In this document: piece after piece, positions 43,905 through 52,046 of the stretch
Layout of the letters: every line of letters begins with the position of its first letter
How positions within the stretch are numbered: position 1 is the stretch's first letter
Origin: CAMYLY01 sp036397755
Lineage (GTDB): Bacteria; Gemmatimonadota; Gemmatimonadetes; Gemmatimonadales; GWC2-71-9
Length of the DNA stretch: 64,000 nucleotides
NCBI GenBank assembly: GCA_036397755.1
Contig: DASWII010000005.1
Location: 34,189-98,188 of the forward strand
Reading direction: 5' to 3'
The notes under the pieces: generated by a model
Databases searched by the model: none
What the model was told of the DNA's origin: nothing
Seen by the model: only the letters and a program-made list of their open reading frames with translations
Made by a program: the position numbers and the translations under genes

Positions 43905-44545
43905 GGGCGGCCGCGGTGGGGAGCTTGGTGCTCGCGTTGCACGTCGGCAACGTCGCGACCGCTCGGAGCCAGCTGCCCACGCAGATCGAGGCGACCGGAG
44001 GGATCGGCCTCGTTCGGGTGCACAGTGACCTGGGTGCCGCGGAGGAGTCGCTCCGTGGTCCGGCATTTGCCGCCGACGCCGCCTTGGGATTCGGTCGGCT
44101 CGGCGTCCAACTCGGTTACGTTCGAGGCCGCCTGTCGGCGGCGGACTCGACACCGCTCCCGCGAAATGTCACCGAGGGGGCCGTGGCGATCACCTTCGCG
44201 GTCCATCGCCTGCTGACCGTGGCGGCCGGGCCCAGGGCGCGGGCGTACACGAGCGACGTGGGTACCCGCCGTTGGCTGATGTGGGAAGCCCGCGTGCACG
44301 GTGAGGCGCCTCTCCATGCGGAGGTGGCGAGCGTGTACGCGGAGCTCCGTGGGGCATTCGGGGGCACCACGAACACGGCAAGGGACTTTCGGGAAAGTCG
44401 TGGGGGCGAAGTCGGGATCTGGGTGCGCCTCTCGTCAGCGGTGCTGCGTATCGCCTACAGCGTCGATCGGACGCGTGGTCGCGACCCGGTGCATCAAGAC
44501 ATGATTGAGCGACTCGTCATTTCGGGCGGATTCGAACGGCGTTGA
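43901..44545 (+). CDS. Outer-membrane beta-barrel-like protein
   Basis: A 214-aa protein with a signal peptide (MRAAAVGSLVLALHVGNVATA), followed by alternating strands of about ten residues ending in aromatic or basic girdle positions (AADAALGFGRLGVQLGYVRG, AVAITFAVHRLLTVAAGPRA, GEVGIWVRLSSAVLRIAYSV). That pattern fits an eight-stranded outer-membrane barrel, although the protein lacks the usual terminal aromatic residue. It is joined to the preceding gene by an ATGA overlap and closes the four-gene kinase operon. Confidence 0.6.
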   Translation: MRAAAVGSLVLALHVGNVATARSQLPTQIEATGGIGLVRVHSDLGAAEESLRGPAFAADAALGFGRLGVQLGYVRGRLSAADSTPLPRNVTEGAVAITFAVHRLLTVAAGPRARAYTSDVGTRRWLMWEARVHGEAPLHAEVASVYAELRGAFGGTTNTARDFRESRGGEVGIWVRLSSAVLRIAYSVDRTRGRDPVHQDMIERLVISGGFERR

Positions 44546-44600
44546 TTCGCTCAACGCACTCCTTCGGGGCCACCGCGTTGTTGAACTGGCGCCCGCGTGA

Positions 44601-44675
44601 GGCGTCGTCGTGTCGTACACGCTGGTGGCGGAGCTCCCGAAGCTGGGCCAACTCTCTCGGCGGGAGATCGCGTGA
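44601..44675 (+). pseudogene. IS110-family transposase fragment
   Basis: A 24-codon fragment reads GVVVSYTLVAELPKLGQLSR REIA and then TGA. This matches the conserved Transposase_20 part of IS110/IS1111 transposases (typically GVGPVTSYTLLAELPELG and REIAALVGVAP). Nothing else of the element is left. The rest of the 44546-44959 gap shows no gene. Confidence 0.65.
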
Positions 44676-44959
44676 GGGCAAATATGCGCCCCGATCTTTC
44701 CACGTGGTTTCCATTCAGAGGGGGGCGCATGAGTGTCTCATGCCGAATAATCACTGTGGCTTAGACACCGAGGCGCACCAAATGGTTGGCTCGGAGGGAG
44801 GCTGCGGCAATCTGCGGCCAAAACAGCGCGCTAACTTGATTGTCAGTTGCGTTCCGTCTCGATGGATCAGTCTACCGCCCCGCCCCCAACCCGTGCAATC
44901 CGCCACCGCCTATTCTGGATCGCCAATCCGCAGATCCGCCGGCTCCCCACTCGGGTGAA

Positions 44960-45592
44960 TCAAACCTTAACGAGCTTGCCGTCCATCGCTTCGCTAAACC
45001 GGTTCTCCACACCAGATGTACTGGCATCGCTGTCCTGCAGTCGCTTCGCTCGCAGCAATCGGTGAACATCGCCCAGCACCAACTGCCTGATCTGCTGGGT
45101 CTGCGTGAATACGCTGGGGTTTGGCGTTGGTAAGGCGCTACCATCCGCAAGCAGTGCTTGTAGAAACGGGACGATGATCGCGCCGAGTTCCTCTACCGCA
45201 CCTGCCTCGTCCGCCGCTTCTGCCATGCAGCCAGGCACTTCCTGATACCACGCAACCGCATAACTGCGGCCATCCGTACGCGACCCCACCCGCACCAAAA
45301 GGCTGTATCGTTGTATGGTGTCGCGAATCGACTCTTCGTTCACGTGTATCACTCTCCTATTTTGGCACGCCAGCGTCGGCGGATGTTCGTCGATGTCGGG
45401 CCCGTGAATGCCGTAACCAGCTCCGCTGACCTCCCAGTTCGCGCGTTGCGCCGAAGTTGCCTCCAGAAGTTTGGGGTACCAAGCCAATGGAACGACAATC
45501 GTCCGGCCATCCATGAGATCTACTGCGATGGTGTCTTCGGTGAAGTGAACGTCCTTAACCCGTTCACCAGGTTTAATGTCCGAACCGTGCAT
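44960..45592 (-). CDS. DUF2442 / HicB-like fusion (probable frameshift product)
   Basis: A 210-aa frame of two parts. Residues 1-70 are a DUF2442 protein (RVKDVHFTEDTIAVDLMDGR, LAWYPKLLEATSAQRANWEV, YGIHGPDIDE). From about 82 on it is a HicB-like antitoxin fold (RYSLLVRVGSRTDGRSYAVA, EVPGCMAEAADEAGAVEELG, ALPTP). The normal DUF2442 ending is found in another frame at the junction (T-S-A-D-A-G-V-P-K then TAG). That TAG is followed by AGGAG and a GTG that would start the HicB-like protein alone. The long C-terminal tail after ALPTP is unfamiliar. Both domains are typical of toxin-antitoxin-like modules. Confidence 0.7.
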   Translation of the reverse strand: MHGSDIKPGERVKDVHFTEDTIAVDLMDGRTIVVPLAWYPKLLEATSAQRANWEVSGAGYGIHGPDIDEHPPTLACQNRRVIHVNEESIRDTIQRYSLLVRVGSRTDGRSYAVAWYQEVPGCMAEAADEAGAVEELGAIIVPFLQALLADGSALPTPNPSVFTQTQQIRQLVLGDVHRLLRAKRLQDSDASTSGVENRFSEAMDGKLVKV

Positions 45593-45740
45593 GCCACTTC
45601 TCCAAAAGCGCCGCTTCGTTTTCTGTCAAAATGCGCTGAATTCGCCGACTGATCATCGCGGTCGACATGTACGTGAGGTGGCTCATTGGGCTCGTGCGTA
45701 TGGAAGTAGACAATGGCCCGGTTCGCAAGATCGTCGGCAC
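45573..45740 (-). pseudogene. Decayed DUF4160 gene upstream of DUF2442
   Basis: Pieces of DUF4160 lie in different frames: VPTILR from the GTG at 45740, IVYFHTHEPNEPPHVHVDRD a frame away, and RRIQRILTENEAALLEKWH with a TAA at 45573-45575. About 25-30 codons in the middle are missing. The DUF2442 ATG lies inside its 3' end, the usual DUF4160-DUF2442 arrangement. The rest of 45741-45950 shows no gene. Confidence 0.75.
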
Positions 45741-45950
45741 GAACTCAGTATCTCACTGTTTCACGCAATGTTGAAGTTCGGTGTCTGCCCCAACCTCCAC
45801 TTCACTTGTACCGCTTCCCCAAAGTGCCCTCCCATCCGCTCCCGTGCAACTGAAGTCCATATCGGCGCGACGAGGGCTCCGGCACCCTGAGCCCGTCAGG
45901 CGGGCTCCGCACGCCGAGCCCGCCACGGTTCAGAACATGCGTAAAGGTGG

Positions 45951-46586
45951 TTAGACAGCGGCGAGCAAAGACGATGTAGCCTCCGAGCGCGCAACCAACT
46001 GGCCTATCGAAAGCAACTCGAAGAAGACAGCGTTCTTCTGCTTGACTGCGGGCACTGCAGATACCGCCAATCGATCCGCCTGCTGGTCTAACGCTTTGAA
46101 CTTGTTCGCGAGCTTGCCGCTGCGCTTCGCGTCAAAGTGAGCTCCACCTAGTTTGTTGGCCACGTAGCTCACGACTTCCGCGCGGCGGACAACAATGTGG
46201 TCGAGTACGATAGAGGCACTCCTACAGAATTCTCTGAAGTGGAAAGGGTGCTCCATCGGATTGGTGGCCTGAGCCAACTGAAGCGGTGTGTTGCCTGCGT
46301 TCATGAGGGCCAGGGCGCAAAACGCACCGGCATACTCACCCCCACCCGCAACTAGTAGCTGGATTCGGCCGCGCTGCGGGTGATTCAGAAAGAACTCGAC
46401 ACGAGGTGCCAGGACGGTCGGCTTGCCCCCAACGCCTGCGAGACGCCACGCTCTCATAAAGTCGCCCTGTAGAAGGCGTCTCACAACTGTGCTTCCGCGG
46501 CGCAGCTCTGGATCGAGCACTCGCGGATGCCACGCTTCGCGCAAGTACTCCAAGTCTTCGGCCACGGTCGAGACAAGGTCAGTCAC
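45951..46586 (-). CDS. Hypothetical protein, 211 aa
   Basis: Not recognised. The sequence is soluble, without signal peptide. The N-terminus (MTDLVSTVAEDLEYLREAWH, then DPELRRGSTVVRRLLQGDFM) is helical, and the centre contains a basic segment (GGAHFDAKRSGKLANKFKAL). It lies 81 nt downstream of hsdR on the same strand and may be the last gene of the restriction operon, a frequent place for accessory defence genes. This association is by position only. Confidence 0.6.
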   Translation of the reverse strand: MTDLVSTVAEDLEYLREAWHPRVLDPELRRGSTVVRRLLQGDFMRAWRLAGVGGKPTVLAPRVEFFLNHPQRGRIQLLVAGGGEYAGAFCALALMNAGNTPLQLAQATNPMEHPFHFREFCRSASIVLDHIVVRRAEVVSYVANKLGGAHFDAKRSGKLANKFKALDQQADRLAVSAVPAVKQKNAVFFELLSIGQLVARSEATSSLLAAV

Positions 46587-46667
46587 TGCTCGGATCTAGC
46601 CGCTGCTCCCCAACGGCTCGCCGATAACCTGCGGGCGCCGCAGGCGACTGTCAGCTTCATCGACTTG

Positions 46668-49600
46668 TTACGCTCCCGCCCCCGACGCCTCGTAGGTCAG
46701 TCCGAACACCGTATCCGTCATCCAGCGACGGAAACCCTCGTTGTCCATGAACTGCTTGAACAGCTCCGTGTCGTCCTTGAGCACGGCGGTCATGACGCGC
46801 TTCAGGGCCTCGTCGTGTTCGATCTTCGCATTCTGCCGGTCGGAGTTCTTGCGAGCGTTCTGGTACCGCGGGTCCGCGGCCACACGAGCCGGGATGTCCT
46901 GGGTGATGAGCTTGTGCACGCGGTCCTTGTCGGTCCACGGGATGTTGCCGAACTGGTCGTTGAAGGTTTTCAGGATGTTCGACAGCCTATCGAGTTCGGG
47001 CTCGGGCTTGTGGCCGCCGCCCGTGGTCGGCACGGGCTCGATCTCCGCGTCGGCGTCGGCGAGTTGAATCTTGACCGCCGCCTGCTTCTCTACCCGGTAG
47101 CTGTCCATGTCGATCGCCTCGAGGATGCCCTTGGCGAGGTCCTCTTCGATCGGCGCCGGCAGCTTGGGCACGAGGAACGTGAGGAAGATCGAGAGCTTCT
47201 CCCAGTCGGCGTTGGTGTAGGGCAGGATCGACGAGAGGAACCCGTAGGCCCGCAGGAAGGCCTTGGCCTTGCCCTTGAAGTCCACCTGCCCGTCCTCGTC
47301 GAGCCGCTCCCGGTAATCGGCGACGCAGGCGTCAAGGATCGGGTCGAGCCGGTCCCGGTCCGCGCCGCCCAGGTAGAGCGCCACGAGGTCGTCCACCTGT
47401 GCCGGGGCGTAGACCTGGTGGCCGTCAAGCGCCGCCTTGAGGTCGTGCAGCTTGTTCGGGTCGGTCTCCTCCGCGAGGACCGTCGTGCGGTGGTAGTCGG
47501 CGAACGCCTCCTGGATTGTGTCCGCCTCGTTCATGAAGTCGAGCACGAACACGTCGTGCTTCTTCGGGTGCGCTCGGTTGAGCCGGGAGAGCGTCTGCAC
47601 CGCCTTGATGCCCGAGAGGATCTTGTCCACGTACATCGTGTGCAGCAGCGGCTCGTCGTAGCCGGTCTGGAACTTGTCGGCGCAGACGAGGAACCGGTAG
47701 GGATCCTCCTGGATCTTGTCGGCGATGTGGCTGGACGGAAAGCCGTTGAGCGACGCCTCGCTGACCCTCGCACCTCCGTAGTCGTGCTCGCCCGAGAACG
47801 CCACAATGGCCTTGTAGCGGCTCTTGCGCTCGTCGAGGTAGTCGCGGATGGCGTGGTAATACTGGATCGCGCGCTCGATGCCGCTGGTGACCACCATCGC
47901 CCGCGCCGCGCCGCCGATCTTGTTCAGCGCCAGCACCTGCTCGTGGAAATGGTCCACCATGATCTCGGCCTTGAGCCGGATCGCGTGGTCGTGGCTCTCC
48001 ACGTAGCGGCGCAGCTTCTTCCTCGCGCGCTTGGTGTCGAACTCCGGATCGCTCTCTACGGTCTTGATCAACCGGTAGTAGCTGTTGACCGGCGTGTAAT
48101 GCCGCAGCACGTCCAGGATGAAGCCCTCCTGGATCGCCTGCTTCATCGTGTAGCTGTGGAACGGCCGGTGCTTCACCGTGCCGTCGGTCTGGGGCTCGGG
48201 CGCGCCGAAGATCTCGAGCGTCTTGTTCTTGGGCGTGGCGGTGAAGGCGAAGTAGCTGGCGTTGGGCAGGAGCTTCTTGGCCTCCATCAGCCGGTTGATC
48301 CTGTCCTCGAGGGTCTCGTCGTCCTCTTCGGCCCCCGCCGTGGAGAGCGCCATGGACAGCGCGGCCGAGGTCCGCCCGCCCTGGCTCGAGTGCGCCTCGT
48401 CGATCACGATCGCGAAGCGGCGTCCGCGGTGCTCGCCGCCGATCTCGTCGAGGATGAACGGGAACTTCTGCACCGTGGAGATGATGATCTTCTTGCCCTC
48501 GGCGATGAACTTCCGGAGGTCGCCCGAGCGCTCGGCGTGGCCGACCGTGGCCCCCACCTGCGCAAACTGCTTGATGGTATCCTTGATCTGCTGGTCGAGG
48601 ATCTTGCGGTCGGTGACGACGATGATGGAGTCGAAGACCGTCGCCTCGTCCTTCTCGAGGCCGATGAGCTGGTGCGCCAGCCACGCGATCGAGTTCGACT
48701 TGCCGCTCCCCGCCGAGTGCTGGATCAGGTAGCGCCTGCCCGCGCCGCTCGCCCGCGCGTCGGCGAGCAGCCGGCGCACCACGTCGAGCTGGTGGAAGCG
48801 CGGCCAGATCTGCACCGCCTTCTTCCGGCCGGTCTTCTCGTCCCTGGTCTCGACGACCTGCGCGTAGTTTTCGAGGATGTCGGCGAGCCCCGCGCGGGTG
48901 AGGATGCGCTTCCAGAGGTAGTCGGTCTTGAGGCCGTTCGGGTTAGGCGGGTTGCCCGCGCCGTCGTTCCAGCCCTGGTTGAAGGGCAGGAACCACGAAC
49001 CCTTGCCTTTCAGGTGCGTGCAGAATTGCACCTCGTGGTCGTCCACGGCGAAGTGCGCCACGCAGCGGCCGAACTCGAAGAGCTTCTCGCGCGGGTCGCG
49101 GTCGCGCTGGTACTGCTCGACGGCATCGGCGACCGTCTGCTTGGTCAGGCTGTTCTTCAGCTCGAAGGTGGCGACGGGCAGACCGTTGATGAAGAGGCCG
49201 AGGTCCAGCGCGCGCTGCGTCTCGTCGCGGCTGTAGCGGAGCTGGCGCGTGACGCTGAAGCGGTTCTGGGCGTAGCGTTCGGCAGCCCTGGCGTTGCCCG
49301 GCGAGGGCGTGCCGTAGAAGAGGTCGAGGTGGTGCGGCCCGTGCTTGAGCCCGTGGCGCAGCACGTCGATGGTCCCGCGCTTCGTGATCTCGCCCTGGAG
49401 GCGCGCCAGGAACTTGCGCCGCGTCGGCCCGTCCTGGCCGAGGTCGAGCGCGTCGGCCACCTCGCCTTGAGTCTCGCGCAGGAAGGCCGAGAGCTGGGCG
49501 AGGTCCACGCAGTACTCGCGGTCGTAGTCCTCGGGCGTGCCGCAGATCCAGCCCGGGCCATAGACGGCGGGTCGCTCGCGGACGGCGCCGGCCTCGGCCG

Positions 49601-49679
49601 CCCCCGGCTCGCAGGGCGCGCCGGTCAGCGCGGTGCAGATCAGCCGTTCGAGGCCGCGTTCGGAGGTGTCGGTGGTCAT
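46668..49679 (-). CDS. hsdR: Type I restriction endonuclease subunit R
   Basis: The motor and nuclease subunit (1003 aa) of a type I restriction-modification complex: it translocates unmodified DNA and cuts far from the recognition site. The N-terminal nuclease core is DLGLFINGLPVATFELKN, with the catalytic ELK at 173-175. The SF2 motor shows Walker A AGSGKS at 323-328 and DEAH at 427-430; later helicase motifs include DKFQTGYDEPLL and QTLSRLNRAHP. The C-terminus is the helical domain that binds HsdM/HsdS. The ATG at 49679 is preferred over the frame start at 49706 because it overlaps the preceding stop by exactly 4 nt. Confidence 0.95.
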   Translation of the reverse strand: MTTDTSERGLERLICTALTGAPCEPGAAEAGAVRERPAVYGPGWICGTPEDYDREYCVDLAQLSAFLRETQGEVADALDLGQDGPTRRKFLARLQGEITKRGTIDVLRHGLKHGPHHLDLFYGTPSPGNARAAERYAQNRFSVTRQLRYSRDETQRALDLGLFINGLPVATFELKNSLTKQTVADAVEQYQRDRDPREKLFEFGRCVAHFAVDDHEVQFCTHLKGKGSWFLPFNQGWNDGAGNPPNPNGLKTDYLWKRILTRAGLADILENYAQVVETRDEKTGRKKAVQIWPRFHQLDVVRRLLADARASGAGRRYLIQHSAGSGKSNSIAWLAHQLIGLEKDEATVFDSIIVVTDRKILDQQIKDTIKQFAQVGATVGHAERSGDLRKFIAEGKKIIISTVQKFPFILDEIGGEHRGRRFAIVIDEAHSSQGGRTSAALSMALSTAGAEEDDETLEDRINRLMEAKKLLPNASYFAFTATPKNKTLEIFGAPEPQTDGTVKHRPFHSYTMKQAIQEGFILDVLRHYTPVNSYYRLIKTVESDPEFDTKRARKKLRRYVESHDHAIRLKAEIMVDHFHEQVLALNKIGGAARAMVVTSGIERAIQYYHAIRDYLDERKSRYKAIVAFSGEHDYGGARVSEASLNGFPSSHIADKIQEDPYRFLVCADKFQTGYDEPLLHTMYVDKILSGIKAVQTLSRLNRAHPKKHDVFVLDFMNEADTIQEAFADYHRTTVLAEETDPNKLHDLKAALDGHQVYAPAQVDDLVALYLGGADRDRLDPILDACVADYRERLDEDGQVDFKGKAKAFLRAYGFLSSILPYTNADWEKLSIFLTFLVPKLPAPIEEDLAKGILEAIDMDSYRVEKQAAVKIQLADADAEIEPVPTTGGGHKPEPELDRLSNILKTFNDQFGNIPWTDKDRVHKLITQDIPARVAADPRYQNARKNSDRQNAKIEHDEALKRVMTAVLKDDTELFKQFMDNEGFRRWMTDTVFGLTYEASGAGA

Positions 49680-50317
49680 GCCTCCAGTTCCTTCGCGATC
49701 AAACAACCGTCAAGCAATGACATGCACCGTAAGTGCTTGTGGATACAAACGCTCGCGTCATGATGCCGCCCCCGAACCGCCGTTCTTATCAAGTACTCAT
49801 CAAGCAACCCAGGCCTCAAAACTCCATGCAGGTGCGCACGGCCGCCTTTGTTTAGCCCTTTGCTAATCCCTTTGCTAAGCGAGGCTATCTCGCCGAGGTT
49901 TAGCAAAGAGCGTAAGGCACGGGCAGACAAAGACTTTCGCGCCCTCCAGGCGCCCCCGGGCAGCCACTCCGAGGCTGTTTGCGACCGTGTTCCGTCCGGA
50001 TGCTCGACGACGCGCGTCTCGAATCCCGTGTTCGGTCGCAGCCCCGCCGCGAGCCACGGCAGCAGATCCTGGTTGCCCTTGCCCTTGGTCACGTAGGGGT
50101 CGAAGCCCGTGCCGGCGATCGCGTGCGTCCGGTCGTCGATGCCGAACAGGAGACAACCGCGCGGCTGGTTCGACAGACAGGCGGAGTTCGCGAGGGCAGA
50201 CAGGTACTCGCCGAGGGCTTGCGGCTCGCAGCGGGTGCGCTTGAATTCGCACCACTCCGTCTCGGCCGGCAGCCCGCGCAGGCGGTCGATGAGTGCGATG
50301 TGGTCGCCCGCGCTCAT
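49676..50317 (-). CDS. AlbA_2 (Schlafen-like) domain protein, probably shortened
   Basis: A 213-aa protein. Residues 1-110 are an AlbA_2 domain (RLRGLPAETEWCEFKRTR, LGEYLSALANSACLSNQPRG, LLFGIDDRTHAIAGTGFDPY) of the sort commonly encoded within type I restriction operons. Full-length relatives continue with a nucleotide-binding and C-terminal winged-helix region; here the sequence after EHPDG becomes unfamiliar. It contains a short repeated motif (SKGISKGLNKG, encoded by TTAGCAAAGGG units) and a Cys/His-containing tail. A past frameshift or deletion is likely. It overlaps hsdS upstream and hsdR downstream by 4 nt. Confidence 0.72.
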   Translation of the reverse strand: MSAGDHIALIDRLRGLPAETEWCEFKRTRCEPQALGEYLSALANSACLSNQPRGCLLFGIDDRTHAIAGTGFDPYVTKGKGNQDLLPWLAAGLRPNTGFETRVVEHPDGTRSQTASEWLPGGAWRARKSLSARALRSLLNLGEIASLSKGISKGLNKGGRAHLHGVLRPGLLDEYLIRTAVRGRHHDASVCIHKHLRCMSLLDGCLIAKELEA

Positions 50318-51669
50318 GCCTCGGCCTCCTCCGGCACCTCGTCGGCGTCGTCAGCGCCTGCCTCGTCGGTGTCGCCCTCGGCTTCGATCCCGTCGAGCGG
50401 CTCGGGCTCCTCGGCCTCGTCCGGCAACAGCGCCGCCGCTTCGCGCACGTCGAGCTTGCCGGTGGCCACGTCGGCGATTAGGCGGGTGCGGTACTCGCGG
50501 AGGAGGTCGATCTCGCGGTGGGCACGGTCCATCGCCGTGCCAATGCCGGCGGTCTCGTGCTCTATCTGGTCTGCAATGCCCGCCTGCTCTGCAGTTGGCG
50601 GAACCGGCAGCCATAGATTCAGAACACGCTCAACGGCGAGCCCAGGTTGTGCGGCTGCGATGGAATACTGGTTGAGGTTCATCACCAACAAGATCGCACC
50701 GAACCAGTCCAGAATATGACCGGAGCGCAACGAAGCGACCACAGCATGCTCTGAAGCCCAGAAGCGCCCACGGGCAAGATGAACGTTCCCGCAGAGCGCT
50801 CCTTGGCGACCGATCAACGCGAACTCCCCATCGTGCGTGTAACTTGACGTATAGCCCCTCACTCCATTGCCACCATAGACCGGGTAGTCCCCGGCTGGCT
50901 CGATCGACATGCCGGTGATGCCGTCGCCACTCCTCATGCCGCACAGCGTCTTGAGCCGCCGCACATCCCAATGCTCCGGCACATCCCCCAGCCACTCCAC
51001 GCCGGATGGCTTGAGGCGGACGTTGGGGTCGAGGCCGCGGGTGACGGCGCGGTGGATGATGGCTTGCTTCTGCTCCTCCAGCAGCTTGATCAGCTTCTGC
51101 TTGGCGCGGATGTACCGCCGGATCCGCCGGTCCGCGTGGTCGAGGAAGCGGACGATGGCAGCTTGCTCGGGGAGGGGGGGGACGACAACCGGCACACTCC
51201 CGAATTCGGGCGTGTAGAGGCGGTTGAAGCCACTGCCGATTCCCTTCGAGCGCTGAGCGAACTGGTCTACGAGAACCGGAGTCTTGAAGAGATGCTCGAA
51301 GTATTTCACGACCAACGCACCAACTGGATCGAAGACGCTGTAGTCGGGGCTGACTAATCCGTCCTGTGGTGACACCGCAAACATCCCCGACCATGCCTGC
51401 ATCCGGTTCATGACCAGGTCTCTACGGCGACAGACCTTGTACTTCGACAGGTCCTCGGCGCTGGCGATCCGATTCGACGCCTCCGCCTGCGGCAAGATGC
51501 CCCGCGCTCGCGTCAACGACAACAGCAGCCCACCCGCGTCGCCGCTGCGCTCGTCCTTCTCGTGAAATAGCGTTTTGATGCGCCGCACCTCCCAGTGCTC
51601 CGGCACCTCCCCCAACCACGGCACGCCCGAGTCCTTCATCGCGGGGTAGGGCCTGAGGTCCGCTGTCAT
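50314..51669 (-). CDS. hsdS: Type I restriction specificity subunit S
   Basis: A 451-aa specificity subunit with two target-recognition domains. Each is introduced by the same signature (SGVPWLGEVPEHWEVRRIKT at about 14-33 and SGVEWLGDVPEHWDVRRLKT at about 225-244). Each closes with a coiled-coil spacer (FLDHADRRIRRYIRAKQKLI, then EIDLLREYRTRLIADVATGK). The two halves recognise the two parts of a bipartite target. The acidic C-terminal tail (EEPEPLDGIEAEGDTDEAGA) is unusual in length. The start overlaps the upstream unknown gene by ATGA. Confidence 0.95.
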   Translation of the reverse strand: MTADLRPYPAMKDSGVPWLGEVPEHWEVRRIKTLFHEKDERSGDAGGLLLSLTRARGILPQAEASNRIASAEDLSKYKVCRRRDLVMNRMQAWSGMFAVSPQDGLVSPDYSVFDPVGALVVKYFEHLFKTPVLVDQFAQRSKGIGSGFNRLYTPEFGSVPVVVPPLPEQAAIVRFLDHADRRIRRYIRAKQKLIKLLEEQKQAIIHRAVTRGLDPNVRLKPSGVEWLGDVPEHWDVRRLKTLCGMRSGDGITGMSIEPAGDYPVYGGNGVRGYTSSYTHDGEFALIGRQGALCGNVHLARGRFWASEHAVVASLRSGHILDWFGAILLVMNLNQYSIAAAQPGLAVERVLNLWLPVPPTAEQAGIADQIEHETAGIGTAMDRAHREIDLLREYRTRLIADVATGKLDVREAAALLPDEAEEPEPLDGIEAEGDTDEAGADDADEVPEEAEA

Positions 51670-52046
51670 ACCCGCGATTCAGCCTGGTACAGCCAGCCGC
51701 GCTCTTCAGCGGATTTCTTCAAATGCTTGGCCTTCGTCTCGATCTGCGAATTGGAGCAGTCGTCGAACCGGATCACGACATGTTCCGGGAACGGCTCGGG
51801 ATCGGGTTCTACAGGCAGATTGAGTGATCGGCAATCGCCAACAGTCACAGCCATCACACCTACGGACGAATACTTCAACTGTTCGGTGTAGTGTCTCCAG
51901 GAATCCTCAGCCGTTACCTGGTCACCGTCGTACACGGAGAGCCGCATCTTGTCTTTCGGTGTCGGCTTGAATGCCTGTGAAGTGACTCGCCCTGCTTGCA
52001 CCCATGAGGGATTGATTTGCCGCAGCAGCAACGTGGCGCCGGTCAT
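51666..52046 (-). CDS. Unknown conserved 126-aa protein within the hsd operon
   Basis: Function unknown. Visible blocks are LLLRQINPSWVQAGRVTSQA at the N-terminus, KMRLSVYDGDQVTAEDSW and VGVMAVTVGDCRSLNLPVEP in the middle, and AKHLKKSAEERGWLYQ at the end; I have the impression of a widespread uncharacterised family with these blocks. The frame is open to 52094, but the ATG at 52046 gives the exact 4-nt overlap seen at all other junctions of this operon. It follows the 374-aa unknown gene, and the two are likely to act together. Confidence 0.72.
   Translation of the reverse strand: MTGATLLLRQINPSWVQAGRVTSQAFKPTPKDKMRLSVYDGDQVTAEDSWRHYTEQLKYSSVGVMAVTVGDCRSLNLPVEPDPEPFPEHVVIRFDDCSNSQIETKAKHLKKSAEERGWLYQAESRV

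Noticed and set aside
44542..44958. A 138-codon plus-strand frame after the beta-barrel gene
   Set aside because: No signal, no domain, unusual composition; it overlaps the IS110 scrap in another frame.
46527..49763. A 1078-codon plus-strand open frame opposite hsdR
   Set aside because: It mirrors hsdR over its full length. The product is a Val/Leu/Arg/Glu-rich string without known motifs, as expected from the antisense of a GC-rich gene.
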